A stretch of 64,000 nucleotides of DNA from an uncultured Flavobacteriales bacterium (GTDB lineage Bacteria > Bacteroidota > Bacteroidia > Flavobacteriales > BACL11): NCBI GenBank assembly GCA_905478765.1, contig CAJQJY010000006.1, positions 101,479 through 165,478 of the forward strand, in the 5' to 3' direction. The translations under genes were made by a program, and so were the position numbers. A model generated the notes under the pieces. That model saw only the letters and a program-made list of their open reading frames with translations. It was not told the DNA's origin and searched no databases. The stretch's first letter is position 1; every line of letters begins with the position of its first letter. Positions 25,920-34,320 of this stretch are shown here, piece by piece.

Positions 25920-27011
25920 TTATGCGTTTTTTCTATCGTTAATTCTTTGTTCAGCAATCTCCAAAGCAGCAGCATGAGTTGTCATATCTTCTAGCTCAGA
26001 TTTCTTTAAAATCTCCAAAGTTGTATTGTAAATCTCTCTTGTTTGATTTATTGCATGTTCTTTATCATATCCTTTAATTTCAGAATATACATTAATTAAT
26101 CCTCCTGCATTGATTAAGAAATCAGGAGCGTAAACTATTCCTTTATCAGAACATAATTGCCCGTCTCTTACCTCTTCTGCTAATTGATTATTTGCAGCAC
26201 CAGCAATTATCTCACATTTTAATCTGCTTAAAGTAGAAGGATTTACTGTTGCACCTAGAGCACAAGGAGCGTAAATATCAATATCTAAATCATAGATTGC
26301 ATCTCCCATTACAATAGTAGCGCCAAATTTCTCAGCAAGCTCAGCTAATCTTGTTTTGTTAATATCATTAATAATTACCTTAGCACCTTCTTCAGTTAAG
26401 TGTTTTACTAGGTTTTCTCCTACATGGCCAATGCCTTGTACGAGTACAGTTCTTCCGTCTAAATTATCACTTCCCCATTTGAATTTTGCAGAAGCTTTCA
26501 TTCCCATATATACACCAAAAGCAGTAACTGGTGAAGGATCACCACTTCCTCCCATACTTTCAGGAATACCAGTAACATGCTTAGTTTCCATACGCACATA
26601 TTCCATGTCCTTAGTACTCATTCCTACATCTTCAGCAGTTATATATTTACCCCCTAAACTATCAACATACTCACCAAACTTACGCATTAACGCTTCAGTT
26701 TTTTGAGTTGTAGCATCACCAATAATTACAGCCTTACCACCACCTAATTCTAAGCCAGAAATTGCAGCTTTAAATGACATTCCCCTTGAAAGTCTAAGAA
26801 CATCTTGTATTGCATCTTCTTCATTAGCATAATCCCACATACGAGTGCCTCCAAGTGCAGGACCTAAAGTTGTATCATGTATAGCAATAATTGCTTTTAA
26901 ACCTGTTTCACTATCTTGACAGAAAACCACTTGCTCATGTCCCATCATTGTCATTTTACTAACTACTAAACCTTCATTTGTAATTGTTTTTTCTGCATTT
27001 ACTATTGTCAT
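25920..27011 (-). CDS. Glu/Leu/Phe/Val dehydrogenase (leucine-dehydrogenase type)
   Basis: The 363-residue enzyme has the amino-acid dehydrogenase signature LELGGGKAVIIGD near 85-97 with the catalytic Lys, the upstream Lys in SRGMSFKAAISG, GGSGDPSPVTAFGV, and the NAD-binding VQGIGHVGENLVKHL near 190. Length and the GGTRMWDY segment place it with leucine/phenylalanine dehydrogenases, not with glutamate dehydrogenase. It would deaminate branched-chain amino acids with NAD. It stands 5 bases before nusB on the same strand. Confidence 0.93.
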   Translation of the reverse strand: MTIVNAEKTITNEGLVVSKMTMMGHEQVVFCQDSETGLKAIIAIHDTTLGPALGGTRMWDYANEEDAIQDVLRLSRGMSFKAAISGLELGGGKAVIIGDATTQKTEALMRKFGEYVDSLGGKYITAEDVGMSTKDMEYVRMETKHVTGIPESMGGSGDPSPVTAFGVYMGMKASAKFKWGSDNLDGRTVLVQGIGHVGENLVKHLTEEGAKVIINDINKTRLAELAEKFGATIVMGDAIYDLDIDIYAPCALGATVNPSTLSRLKCEIIAGAANNQLAEEVRDGQLCSDKGIVYAPDFLINAGGLINVYSEIKGYDKEHAINQTREIYNTTLEILKKSELEDMTTHAAALEIAEQRINDRKNA

Positions 27012-27102
27012 AAGCTAGTCAAATTTTAGTTATTTAATCAGATAACCCACAATTAAAACAGAAATAAATCATATTTTTAAAAGGGGTCGCGAATTTACTT
27101 AT

Positions 27103-27110
27103 TATTTTTG
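27103..27110 (+). promoter_or_regulatory. Candidate -7 box of ABC exporter gene
   Basis: TATTTTTG, a full match to TAnnTTTG, lies 29 bases before the ABC transporter start. It lies in the divergent gap with the leucine-dehydrogenase-type gene. Confidence 0.4.
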
Positions 27111-27139
27111 GCAAATCAAATAAAGTACTTAATCAATTA

Positions 27140-28888
27140 ATGAAACCTCTATTTTACTTAAATAAATTTTTTTGGAAATACCGAAAATTACTACTGATAG
27201 GATTTTTTTTTATAGTAGTTGCTAACCTATTTGCGCTATACCCAGCCGAGTTTGTAAGAAAAGCATTTGATGCCGTGCTTTTAAGCATGAATGAAGGAAC
27301 AAATACTGAACAAGGAGTAAAAAACATCCTTTTAAAATATGGAGGACTAATAGTAGCTTTTGCAATACTCAAAGGAGTGTTTATGTATTTTATGAGGCAG
27401 ACCGTAATTGTAATGAGCCGTAAAATTGAGTTTGATTTAAAAAATGAAATCTATCAGCAGTACCAATACCTTAGTATGAGTTTTTACAAACAGAATAAAA
27501 CTGGGGATTTAATGAACAGAATATCAGAAGATGTAAGTAGAGTCAGAATGTACTTAGGACCCGCACTAATGTATGCAATAAATATCTCAATACTGTTTTA
27601 TTTAGTTATCAGCAAGATGTTAAGCATCAGTACGACCTTAACTTTTTATGTATTACTTCCTTTACCAATACTTGCAATACTTGTTTATTTTGTAAGCAGT
27701 AATATCAATAAAAGAAGTGAAAAGGTACAAGCACAACTATCAAAACTTACAACCATATCACAAGAGACTTTTTCAGCAATTAAAATTATTAAATCTTTTG
27801 GTAATGAAACAAACACCTGGCAAGTATTTTTAAAATCGTGCAAAGAATACACCCATAAACAATTACAACTCGTAAAGATAGAAGCCTTCTTTTTTCCACT
27901 TATAATAACTATGATAGGTGCAAGTACTATACTTACAATTTACATAGGAGGATTGGAGAGCTTTAAAGGATATATCACCACAGGTAACATTGCTGAATTT
28001 ATTATTTATGTAAACATGTTAGCTTGGCCAGTAGCATCTGTCGGGTGGATTACTTCAATAATTCAAAGAGCAGCCGCATCACAAGAAAGAATTAATGACT
28101 TTTTACTACTGAAATCAGATATAAAAAACACAAAAAAAGCACTAACTCCTATTACAGGAAATATTACCTTTAAAGATGTAAGTTTAAAATATAAGGACAC
28201 AAATATAGTAGCACTAAACAACATCAACTTTACAATAAAAGAAGGCACTACCCTTGGAGTATTTGGCAAAACAGGCAGTGGAAAATCTACTATTGCAAAC
28301 TTAGTATGCAGACTGTATGACACAACAACAGGAAATATCACTTTTGGGAATATAAAAATACAAGATCTAAATTTATTTAGCTTACGCTCCTGCATAGGAT
28401 ATATCCCACAAGATGGTTATTTATTTTCAGGAACTGTAAAAGAAAATATTGCATTTGCAAGCAACACCTTAAATAAAGATAAAGTAATTAATGCAGCAAA
28501 AAAATCAGAAATACTTGATGAGATTGACAGCTTTATTGATGGATTTGAAACTATAATTGGAGAAAGAGGTGTGCAACTATCAGGAGGACAAAGACAAAGA
28601 TTAGCCATAGCCAGAACCTTTTACAAAAAACCGAACCTCTTTATATTTGATGATTGCTTATCAGCCATTGATGCTACCAAAGAACAACAAATACTTAAAA
28701 ACCTAAAGAAAGAAAGCAAAGGAAAAACATCAATAATAATTAGCCATAGAGTTGCTACATTAAAAGAAGCCGATAAAATCGTTGTACTTGAAAAAGGAGA
28801 AATAATTGAAGAAGGTACGCACCAGCAATTACTAGCTAAAAAAGGCTTTTATTTTGACATATCTCAAAGTCAGAATAAATCAATTTGA
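27140..28888 (+). CDS. ABC transporter, fused permease and ATPase
   Basis: Six membrane helices (about 1-315) precede an ATPase domain: Walker A GVFGKTGSGKST near 375, Q-loop YIPQDGYLF, signature LSGGQRQRLAIARTF near 480, Walker B LFIFDDCLSAID, and switch His IISHR. The residue after the Walker B Asp is Asp, not the usual Glu, as in the weak partner of heterodimeric exporters; here no partner gene is adjacent. It is an exporter half-transporter; the substrate, drug or lipid, is not known. Confidence 0.94.
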   Translation: MKPLFYLNKFFWKYRKLLLIGFFFIVVANLFALYPAEFVRKAFDAVLLSMNEGTNTEQGVKNILLKYGGLIVAFAILKGVFMYFMRQTVIVMSRKIEFDLKNEIYQQYQYLSMSFYKQNKTGDLMNRISEDVSRVRMYLGPALMYAINISILFYLVISKMLSISTTLTFYVLLPLPILAILVYFVSSNINKRSEKVQAQLSKLTTISQETFSAIKIIKSFGNETNTWQVFLKSCKEYTHKQLQLVKIEAFFFPLIITMIGASTILTIYIGGLESFKGYITTGNIAEFIIYVNMLAWPVASVGWITSIIQRAAASQERINDFLLLKSDIKNTKKALTPITGNITFKDVSLKYKDTNIVALNNINFTIKEGTTLGVFGKTGSGKSTIANLVCRLYDTTTGNITFGNIKIQDLNLFSLRSCIGYIPQDGYLFSGTVKENIAFASNTLNKDKVINAAKKSEILDEIDSFIDGFETIIGERGVQLSGGQRQRLAIARTFYKKPNLFIFDDCLSAIDATKEQQILKNLKKESKGKTSIIISHRVATLKEADKIVVLEKGEIIEEGTHQQLLAKKGFYFDISQSQNKSI

Positions 28889-28930
28889 TGATTAAATATT
28901 GTGCTATTTTTTTAGTTACTAAATATTTTC

Positions 28931-28938
28931 TATATTTG
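28931..28938 (+). promoter_or_regulatory. Candidate -7 box of DUF3276 gene
   Basis: TATATTTG fits the -7 consensus and is followed by a 22-base leader to the ATG at 28961. No clear -33 is present. Confidence 0.45.
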
Positions 28939-28960
28939 GCACATGAATAAAAACTAATAA

Positions 28961-29329
28961 ATGACTGAGAAGCGAGAGATAAAAGATATATTTTCAAAGA
29001 AAGTAAAAGCAGGAAGAAGAACCTATTTTTTTGATGTAAGAGAAACAAAAGCAAGTGACTATTACATGACACTTACCGAGAGCGTAAGAGATTTTAATGA
29101 AGATGGTGCTCCAACATACAGAAAACACAAGTTATACCTTTACAAAGAAGATTTTGCAAACTTTAAGGAAGCATTTGAAGATGTAAGCAACTTTATTATT
29201 GCAGAAAAAGGAGAAGAAATAATCTCAAATAAAAAGTTTGAAAAAAGGGAAGAAACGCCTACTGAGAAAAAAGAAGAATCTTCTACAGAATTTACTGAAG
29301 TTAATTTTGATGATTTAGGAAAGGATTAA
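28961..29329 (+). CDS. DUF3276 (PUR-alpha-like) nucleic-acid-binding protein
   Basis: The 122-residue protein carries the bacterial PUR domain (about 8-85: KVKAGRRTYFFDVRETKASDYYMTL split over its first strands, and HKLYLYKEDFANFKEAF). An acidic, Lys/Glu-rich tail follows. The fold binds single-stranded DNA and RNA, as shown for the Borrelia relative BpuR. It is monocistronic, between a -7 box and an intrinsic terminator, so it is probably strongly expressed. Confidence 0.9.
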   Translation: MTEKREIKDIFSKKVKAGRRTYFFDVRETKASDYYMTLTESVRDFNEDGAPTYRKHKLYLYKEDFANFKEAFEDVSNFIIAEKGEEIISNKKFEKREETPTEKKEESSTEFTEVNFDDLGKD

Positions 29330-29355
29330 AATAACCCCACTCAAAAACACAAGTG

Positions 29356-29384
29356 AAAGTCCTACCAATTGTTAGGGCTTTTTT
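29356..29384 (+). terminator. Intrinsic terminator after DUF3276 gene
   Basis: AAAGTCCTA pairs with TAGGGCTTT (one G-T pair) around an 8-base loop, followed by a T-run. It lies 27 bases after the stop and ahead of parA. Confidence 0.75.
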
Positions 29385-29483
29385 CTTAACAACTATCCTA
29401 TATTGTTGATAATTACATTAGTTTGCAAAGATACTATTAGTAATTAGCATAGTACTTTTATAGCCGTAAAACACACTATAATT

Positions 29484-30257
29484 ATGGGAAGAATAATTGC
29501 AATTGCAAACCAAAAAGGAGGAGTAGGGAAAACAACAACTGCTATTAATTTAGCAGGCAGTTTAGGAGTGCTAGAAAAGAAAGTATTACTTATTGACGCT
29601 GACCCACAAGCCAATGCTACTTCAGGAGTTGGACACAACCCACAAAAAATAAAACAAGGAATATATGAATGTTTAATTGGAAATTCAATAGCTAAAGATT
29701 GTATCCTTGAAACAAGAAGCCCTAACCTTGATTTACTGCCAGCAAATATTGATTTGGTAGGTGCCGAACTAGAACTTGTAAACTTGAAAGAAAGAGAGTA
29801 CAAGATGAAAAAAGTACTTGATCCTATACAAAACAATTACGATTTCATTATTATTGATTGTGCTCCATCATTAGGACTTTTAACTTTGAATGCTTTATCA
29901 TCAGCAGATAGCGTAATAGTTCCTATACAATGCGAATATTTTGCATTAGAAGGGCTAGCAAAATTACTTAATACAATAAAAGTAGTACAACAAAGGCTCA
30001 ACATAAAACTAGAAATTGAAGGGCTTCTACTTACTATGTATGATACTCGTTTGCGCCTATCCAACCAAGTAGTTGAAGAAGTAAAAAAACATTTCCAAGA
30101 CATGGTATTTAAAACAATTATCCAGAGAAATGTTCGTTTAGGTGAGGCACCATCATTTGGAGAAACAATTGTAATACATGATGCGACAAGTAAAGGTGCA
30201 ATCAACTACCTTAATTTAGCTGATGAATTACTTAAAAAGCTGCAAGTAACTGTATAA
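29484..30257 (+). CDS. parA: Chromosome-partitioning ATPase ParA/Soj
   Basis: The 257-residue protein begins almost at once with the deviant Walker A box NQKGGVGKTTTAINLAG (residues 8-24). It continues with LLIDADPQANATSG and FIIIDCAPSLGLLT. These are the marks of chromosomal ParA/Soj. It drives origin segregation together with ParB, whose gene follows after 2 bases. No parS-like TGTTTCACGTGAAACA was seen in the window. Confidence 0.96.
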   Translation: MGRIIAIANQKGGVGKTTTAINLAGSLGVLEKKVLLIDADPQANATSGVGHNPQKIKQGIYECLIGNSIAKDCILETRSPNLDLLPANIDLVGAELELVNLKEREYKMKKVLDPIQNNYDFIIIDCAPSLGLLTLNALSSADSVIVPIQCEYFALEGLAKLLNTIKVVQQRLNIKLEIEGLLLTMYDTRLRLSNQVVEEVKKHFQDMVFKTIIQRNVRLGEAPSFGETIVIHDATSKGAINYLNLADELLKKLQVTV

Positions 30258-30259
30258 CT

Positions 30260-31174
30260 ATGACAAAAAAGAAAAGCTCATTAGGTAGAGGGTTAGCATC
30301 TATATTAGGCACTAGCACTTCTGAAATTACAAGCAAAACAACTACTGATATAAAAACTGAGACCCATGTTGTAGGAACAACTCACGAAATTCATATTTCT
30401 CAAATAGTAACGAATCCATTTCAACCAAGAACAGATTTTGATGTAGAAAAATTAAATGAGTTAGCCGTATCTATTGAACAACTAGGAATCATTCAACCAA
30501 TTACAGTTCGTAAAATGGGATATGATAAATTCCAATTGATTTCCGGAGAAAGAAGATTTAGAGCATCACAAATTGCAGGACTTGATAAAATACCTGCATT
30601 TGTAAGAATTGCTAACGACCCAGAAATGCTTGAAATGGCATTAGTTGAAAATATACAAAGAGAGAACCTAAATCCTATTGAAGTAGCACTAAGTTACCAA
30701 AGACTCATTGATGAAATAAAACTTACGCAAGAGCAATGCAGTGAAAAGGTTGGGAAAAACAGATCAACTGTAACTAATTTTTTACGACTTTTAAAATTGC
30801 CTGAAGTAATACAAAAAGGATTAGGGGATGGAAGAATTAGTAACGGACACGCAAAAGCGTTACTAGTAATAAAAGATGAAAATTCACAAATTAACCTTTT
30901 TCATGATACAGTTGCAAATGGATACTCAGTACGAGAAGTAGAACAGTTAGCTAAGGAATTTTCTACTATTACATACACAAGAACTTCAATACAAAAAGTA
31001 GTTAACACTCCTACTCCACTTGCGTTTTCTCAGCAAAAAATGGTTCATGATTTATCAAGAAGTTTAGAAAAGGATGTAGAATTAAAACGGAACAAAAAAG
31101 GGAAAGGTAAATTGATTATTCCATTTGCTAATGATGAAGATTTAGAGCGCATATTCAACATTCTAAACAATTAA
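30260..31174 (+). CDS. parB: Chromosome-partitioning protein ParB
   Basis: The 304-residue protein starts with LGRGLASILG. The ParB/Srx CTPase domain has NPFQPRTDF, GERRFRASQIAGL and ENIQRENLNPIEVA (about 45-145). The helix-turn-helix TQEQCSEKVGKNRSTVTNFLRLL is near 155, and a C-terminal dimerisation part follows. It binds parS, slides along DNA with CTP and stimulates ParA. The gene is followed by a TTG-start DUF5683 gene after one base. Confidence 0.96.
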   Translation: MTKKKSSLGRGLASILGTSTSEITSKTTTDIKTETHVVGTTHEIHISQIVTNPFQPRTDFDVEKLNELAVSIEQLGIIQPITVRKMGYDKFQLISGERRFRASQIAGLDKIPAFVRIANDPEMLEMALVENIQRENLNPIEVALSYQRLIDEIKLTQEQCSEKVGKNRSTVTNFLRLLKLPEVIQKGLGDGRISNGHAKALLVIKDENSQINLFHDTVANGYSVREVEQLAKEFSTITYTRTSIQKVVNTPTPLAFSQQKMVHDLSRSLEKDVELKRNKKGKGKLIIPFANDEDLERIFNILNN

Positions 31175-31175
31175 A

Positions 31176-31679
31176 TTGCCTGTTCTTAAAAAAATATTTA
31201 TTGCTTTTTTTGTAGGATTTTCCTTTACAACATCAGCACAAGAATATGGCGAGAAAATCCCTAAAAGAGCAGCACTATATTCTGCAATACTGCCTGGATC
31301 TGGACAAGTTTATACCAAAAAATACTGGAAAGTTCCTGTAATTTATGGGGGACTTATCACCTCAGCTTATTACATAAACGAAAGTAATGATTTGTTCCAA
31401 TTGTATAAATCCACTTACCTAAACAGATTAGATGGAAATTTCACTGATAACTTAAACTATTCTGATAGTGATTTAAGAACATTAACCGAACATTACAGAA
31501 GAAACAGAGAGGTATCAGCATTGCTTTTCACCCTAACTTATATTTTAAACATCTTTGACGCCTCAGTAAATGCACATTTGTTTGACTATGATGTTAGTAA
31601 AGATTTATCATTACACATACAACCTGTATATTTTTCAAGAGAAAATGCAAGTGGTGTTTCGTTATCCTTTAATTTATAA
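31176..31679 (+). CDS. DUF5683 domain-containing membrane protein
   Basis: The 167-residue protein begins with TTG, one base after the parB stop; no in-frame ATG is nearby. A signal-like N-terminus (FIAFFVGFSFTTSAQ) precedes PKRAALYSAILPGSGQVYTKKYWKVPV. This is the DUF5683 hallmark and is similar to small TM2-like membrane proteins. The family is usually between parB and dapB in Bacteroidota, as here. The function is unknown. Confidence 0.88.
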   Translation: MPVLKKIFIAFFVGFSFTTSAQEYGEKIPKRAALYSAILPGSGQVYTKKYWKVPVIYGGLITSAYYINESNDLFQLYKSTYLNRLDGNFTDNLNYSDSDLRTLTEHYRRNREVSALLFTLTYILNIFDASVNAHLFDYDVSKDLSLHIQPVYFSRENASGVSLSFNL

Positions 31680-31688
31680 ATTTGCCAT

Positions 31689-32357
31689 ATGAATATTGCA
31701 ATTTTAGGAAACGGAAGAATGGGCAAAAGAATTAGTGAACTAGCTACAGATAAAGGACACACAATTGTTGCTACCTCATCTTCAGAAAAACCTGCAACCA
31801 CTTTAGATTTCAGCTCTACTGATGTGGCTATTGATTTCAGCACTCCATCTACTGCATTTGCAAATATCAGCCATGCAATAAACAGTGGCATTCCTGTTGT
31901 TTCAGGAACAACTGCTTGGCTTTCCAAGCTACAAGATGTAAAGGATTTATGTCTACAAAAAGAAGGTGCTTTTTTATATGCTTCAAATTTTAGTTTAGGA
32001 GTAAATCTGTTTTTTGAACTGAATAAAATGTTAGCTACACTGATGAAAAATCATGATTACGAAAGTAAAATCCATGAAGCACATCATACCCAAAAACTAG
32101 ATTCTCCAAGCGGCACGGCCATTACATTAGCAGAGCAAATGCAGAAGATAACAAATACTAACTCAGTTATTACTGTTGATAGAATTGATGATCTTTTCGG
32201 AACACATATTATAAGTTACAATTCATCAGTTGATGAAATAGAAATAAAACACACTGCTAAAAATAGAGATGGATTTGCAATGGGGGCAATTATTGCAGCC
32301 GATTGGATTATTGGAAAAAAAGGAGTTTTTAGCATGAAAGATGTTTTAAAACAATAA
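31689..32357 (+). CDS. dapB: 4-Hydroxy-tetrahydrodipicolinate reductase
   Basis: The 222-residue enzyme reduces the dihydrodipicolinate precursor in lysine and meso-diaminopimelate synthesis. I see a Rossmann start AILGNGRMGKRI, IPVVSGTTAW near 78, and the family motif EAHHTQKLDSPSGTA near 135. It is slightly shorter than the E. coli enzyme, as is typical in this phylum. It stands between DUF5683 and lepB. Confidence 0.95.
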   Translation: MNIAILGNGRMGKRISELATDKGHTIVATSSSEKPATTLDFSSTDVAIDFSTPSTAFANISHAINSGIPVVSGTTAWLSKLQDVKDLCLQKEGAFLYASNFSLGVNLFFELNKMLATLMKNHDYESKIHEAHHTQKLDSPSGTAITLAEQMQKITNTNSVITVDRIDDLFGTHIISYNSSVDEIEIKHTAKNRDGFAMGAIIAADWIIGKKGVFSMKDVLKQ

Positions 32358-32376
32358 AAAAAATCATTTTAGGATT

Positions 32377-33642
32377 ATGAAAAAATTAAAAGAAGTATTA
32401 GGAAAATCATTTAAAGTTGTAATATTTATAGGCGCAACAATTATATGGAGTTTATTTGTTTATTCTATAGATGGAGAATGGCTCTATTTTGCACCTTTAA
32501 TTGCTGGTGATATTTTATTTTGGGAAACTATCTCATGGCAGTTCTGGAAGAAAAAGAAAAAGAAAACTAAGAAGAAAAAAGGTGAGCTAAGAAGCTGGTT
32601 TGATGCAATTGGTTTTGCTGTAATTGCAGCAACTATTTTACGAACTTTCCTAATTGAGGCCTATACTATTCCTACTTCATCAATGGAAAAATCAATGTTA
32701 GTTGGTGATTTCTTATTTGTAAGTAAAGTTGCTTATGGACCTAGAGTTCCTATGACTCCAATTGCATTTCCTTTAGTACACCATACCATGCCAATTGGAG
32801 GAGGAAAATCATACTCAGATATCGTAAAATTACCTTATCACAGAATGAAAGGCTTACATAATATTGAGCGGAATGATTGTGTAGTGTTTAACTGGCCAGC
32901 TGAGGACATTGGAAGGCCAGTAGATAAAAAAGAAAACTATGTAAAAAGATGTGTTGGTATTCCTGGAGATGTTCTTGAGCTTAAAAATGCACAGTTGTTT
33001 GTTAATGGTGCCCCTCAAGAAGAATTTGAAGGAATGAAAAAACAATGGACTTACTATGTAAGCACTAATGGAATAGGCTTAAACAAAAATATCCTTTACA
33101 AAAAATATGATATTACTGAGCCTATCAAAAGAGGCGTAAATCCTAATGAATATAATATTACGTTAACCAATAATAGCCGTGACGCTTTTAAAACTTTTCC
33201 GTACATAACTCGAGTTGAAAAAAGAATTGACAAAAAAGGAAACTCCACTCACTACTTTTTTCCTCATGATGAAAATTACAAATGGAATGTAGATAATTTT
33301 GGTCCTCTTACAATCCCATCAGCAGGAAGTACTATAGACATTTCATCTGCAAATATTTCTATCTACAAAGATATTATTGGAAGGTATGAGGAAAACAAAC
33401 TAGAAGTGATAAATGACAACATTTATATAAACGATAAGCTAGCAACTACCTATACCTTTTCAATGGATTACTACTGGATGATGGGAGATAACAGACACAA
33501 TTCTGCTGATAGTAGGTTCTGGGGATTTGTACCTGAAAACCATATTGTTGGGAAAGCTTTATTCGTATGGATGAGTTGGGATAGAAATGCAAAAGGTTTG
33601 AAAAAAATCAGATGGAACAGATTATTTAGAAGTGTTAAATAA
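32377..33642 (+). CDS. lepB: Signal peptidase I
   Basis: The 421-residue Bacteroidota form has two N-terminal helices, a basic Lys-rich linker (KKKKKKTKKKKGE near 58), a third helix, and the catalytic Ser in IPTSSMEKSMLVGD (Ser102). The Lys is in NYVKRCVGIPGD (Lys190), and MMGDNRHNSADSR lies near the end. A large insert (about 215-330) between the last two boxes is common in this phylum. It removes signal peptides on the outer face of the inner membrane. Its end overlaps the WbqC start by 11 bases. Confidence 0.95.
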   Translation: MKKLKEVLGKSFKVVIFIGATIIWSLFVYSIDGEWLYFAPLIAGDILFWETISWQFWKKKKKKTKKKKGELRSWFDAIGFAVIAATILRTFLIEAYTIPTSSMEKSMLVGDFLFVSKVAYGPRVPMTPIAFPLVHHTMPIGGGKSYSDIVKLPYHRMKGLHNIERNDCVVFNWPAEDIGRPVDKKENYVKRCVGIPGDVLELKNAQLFVNGAPQEEFEGMKKQWTYYVSTNGIGLNKNILYKKYDITEPIKRGVNPNEYNITLTNNSRDAFKTFPYITRVEKRIDKKGNSTHYFFPHDENYKWNVDNFGPLTIPSAGSTIDISSANISIYKDIIGRYEENKLEVINDNIYINDKLATTYTFSMDYYWMMGDNRHNSADSRFWGFVPENHIVGKALFVWMSWDRNAKGLKKIRWNRLFRSVK

Positions 33643-34249
33643 ACCTTTATTACCTACTGCTTATTTAGCCCCAATTTCCTATTACGCTATTTTATTGAAA
33701 TATAAAAATTGTAACATAGAAATGCATGAGCATTTTGTAAAACAAAGCATCCGTAACAGATGTGAAATTTATAGTGCTAATGGTAGATTAAGATTAACTA
33801 TTCCTAAACAAAGGAAAGGAAGTAGTAAAACCATTATCAAAGATATCAAAATTTCATATAAAGAAGATTGGCAAAAAAAACATTGGAATAGCATAAAATC
33901 AGCTTACAAATCCTCCCCTTTTTTTGAATACTACCAAGATGAAATTGAGCCCTTTTTCAAAAAAAAAGAAAGTAAACTAGTTGATTTTAACAACAATTTA
34001 CAAGAAGTAATTCTAGAGCTTTTACAAGATTGTAATTATCCTGATTTTACAACATCATATCATTATAAAATAGAGTTTGCTGATTTTAGAAATCATGATT
34101 TCAAATTAGAAAACTTATCAAAATACAACCAAGTATTTATGGAAAAGCACGGTTTTATTCCTAACCTATCTATATTAGATTTACTCTTTAATTTAGGACC
34201 TGAAAGTTCAGATTATTTGCATAAAATAGACATTAGTATTAATTTTTAA
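33632..34249 (+). CDS. WbqC family protein
   Basis: This 205-residue protein uses a GTG start overlapping lepB. The opening LLPTAYLAPISYYAILLKY, then HEHFVKQSIRNRCEIYSANG and LTIPKQRK, mark the WbqC family. Its members occur in O-antigen and glycan gene clusters and in this lepB context. The enzymatic role is not settled. The C-terminal SILDLLFNLGPES is the usual end of the family. Confidence 0.92.
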   Translation: MLNKPLLPTAYLAPISYYAILLKYKNCNIEMHEHFVKQSIRNRCEIYSANGRLRLTIPKQRKGSSKTIIKDIKISYKEDWQKKHWNSIKSAYKSSPFFEYYQDEIEPFFKKKESKLVDFNNNLQEVILELLQDCNYPDFTTSYHYKIEFADFRNHDFKLENLSKYNQVFMEKHGFIPNLSILDLLFNLGPESSDYLHKIDISINF

Positions 34250-34297
34250 GATTATAGAGAAAATAAGTATAAAATCTAATATCTAACATCTATTTTC

Positions 34298-34305
34298 TAT
34301 TTTTG
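34298..34305 (+). promoter_or_regulatory. Candidate -7 box of carboxylase gene
   Basis: TATTTTTG matches TAnnTTTG and ends 15 bases before the ATG at 34321. A -33 motif is not clear. Confidence 0.4.
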
Positions 34306-34320
34306 ACAAAAAATTACAGC

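Noticed and set aside
29484-31174. Replication origin or parS site near parAB
   Set aside because: No TGTTTCACGTGAAACA-like sequence and no cluster of DnaA boxes was seen.
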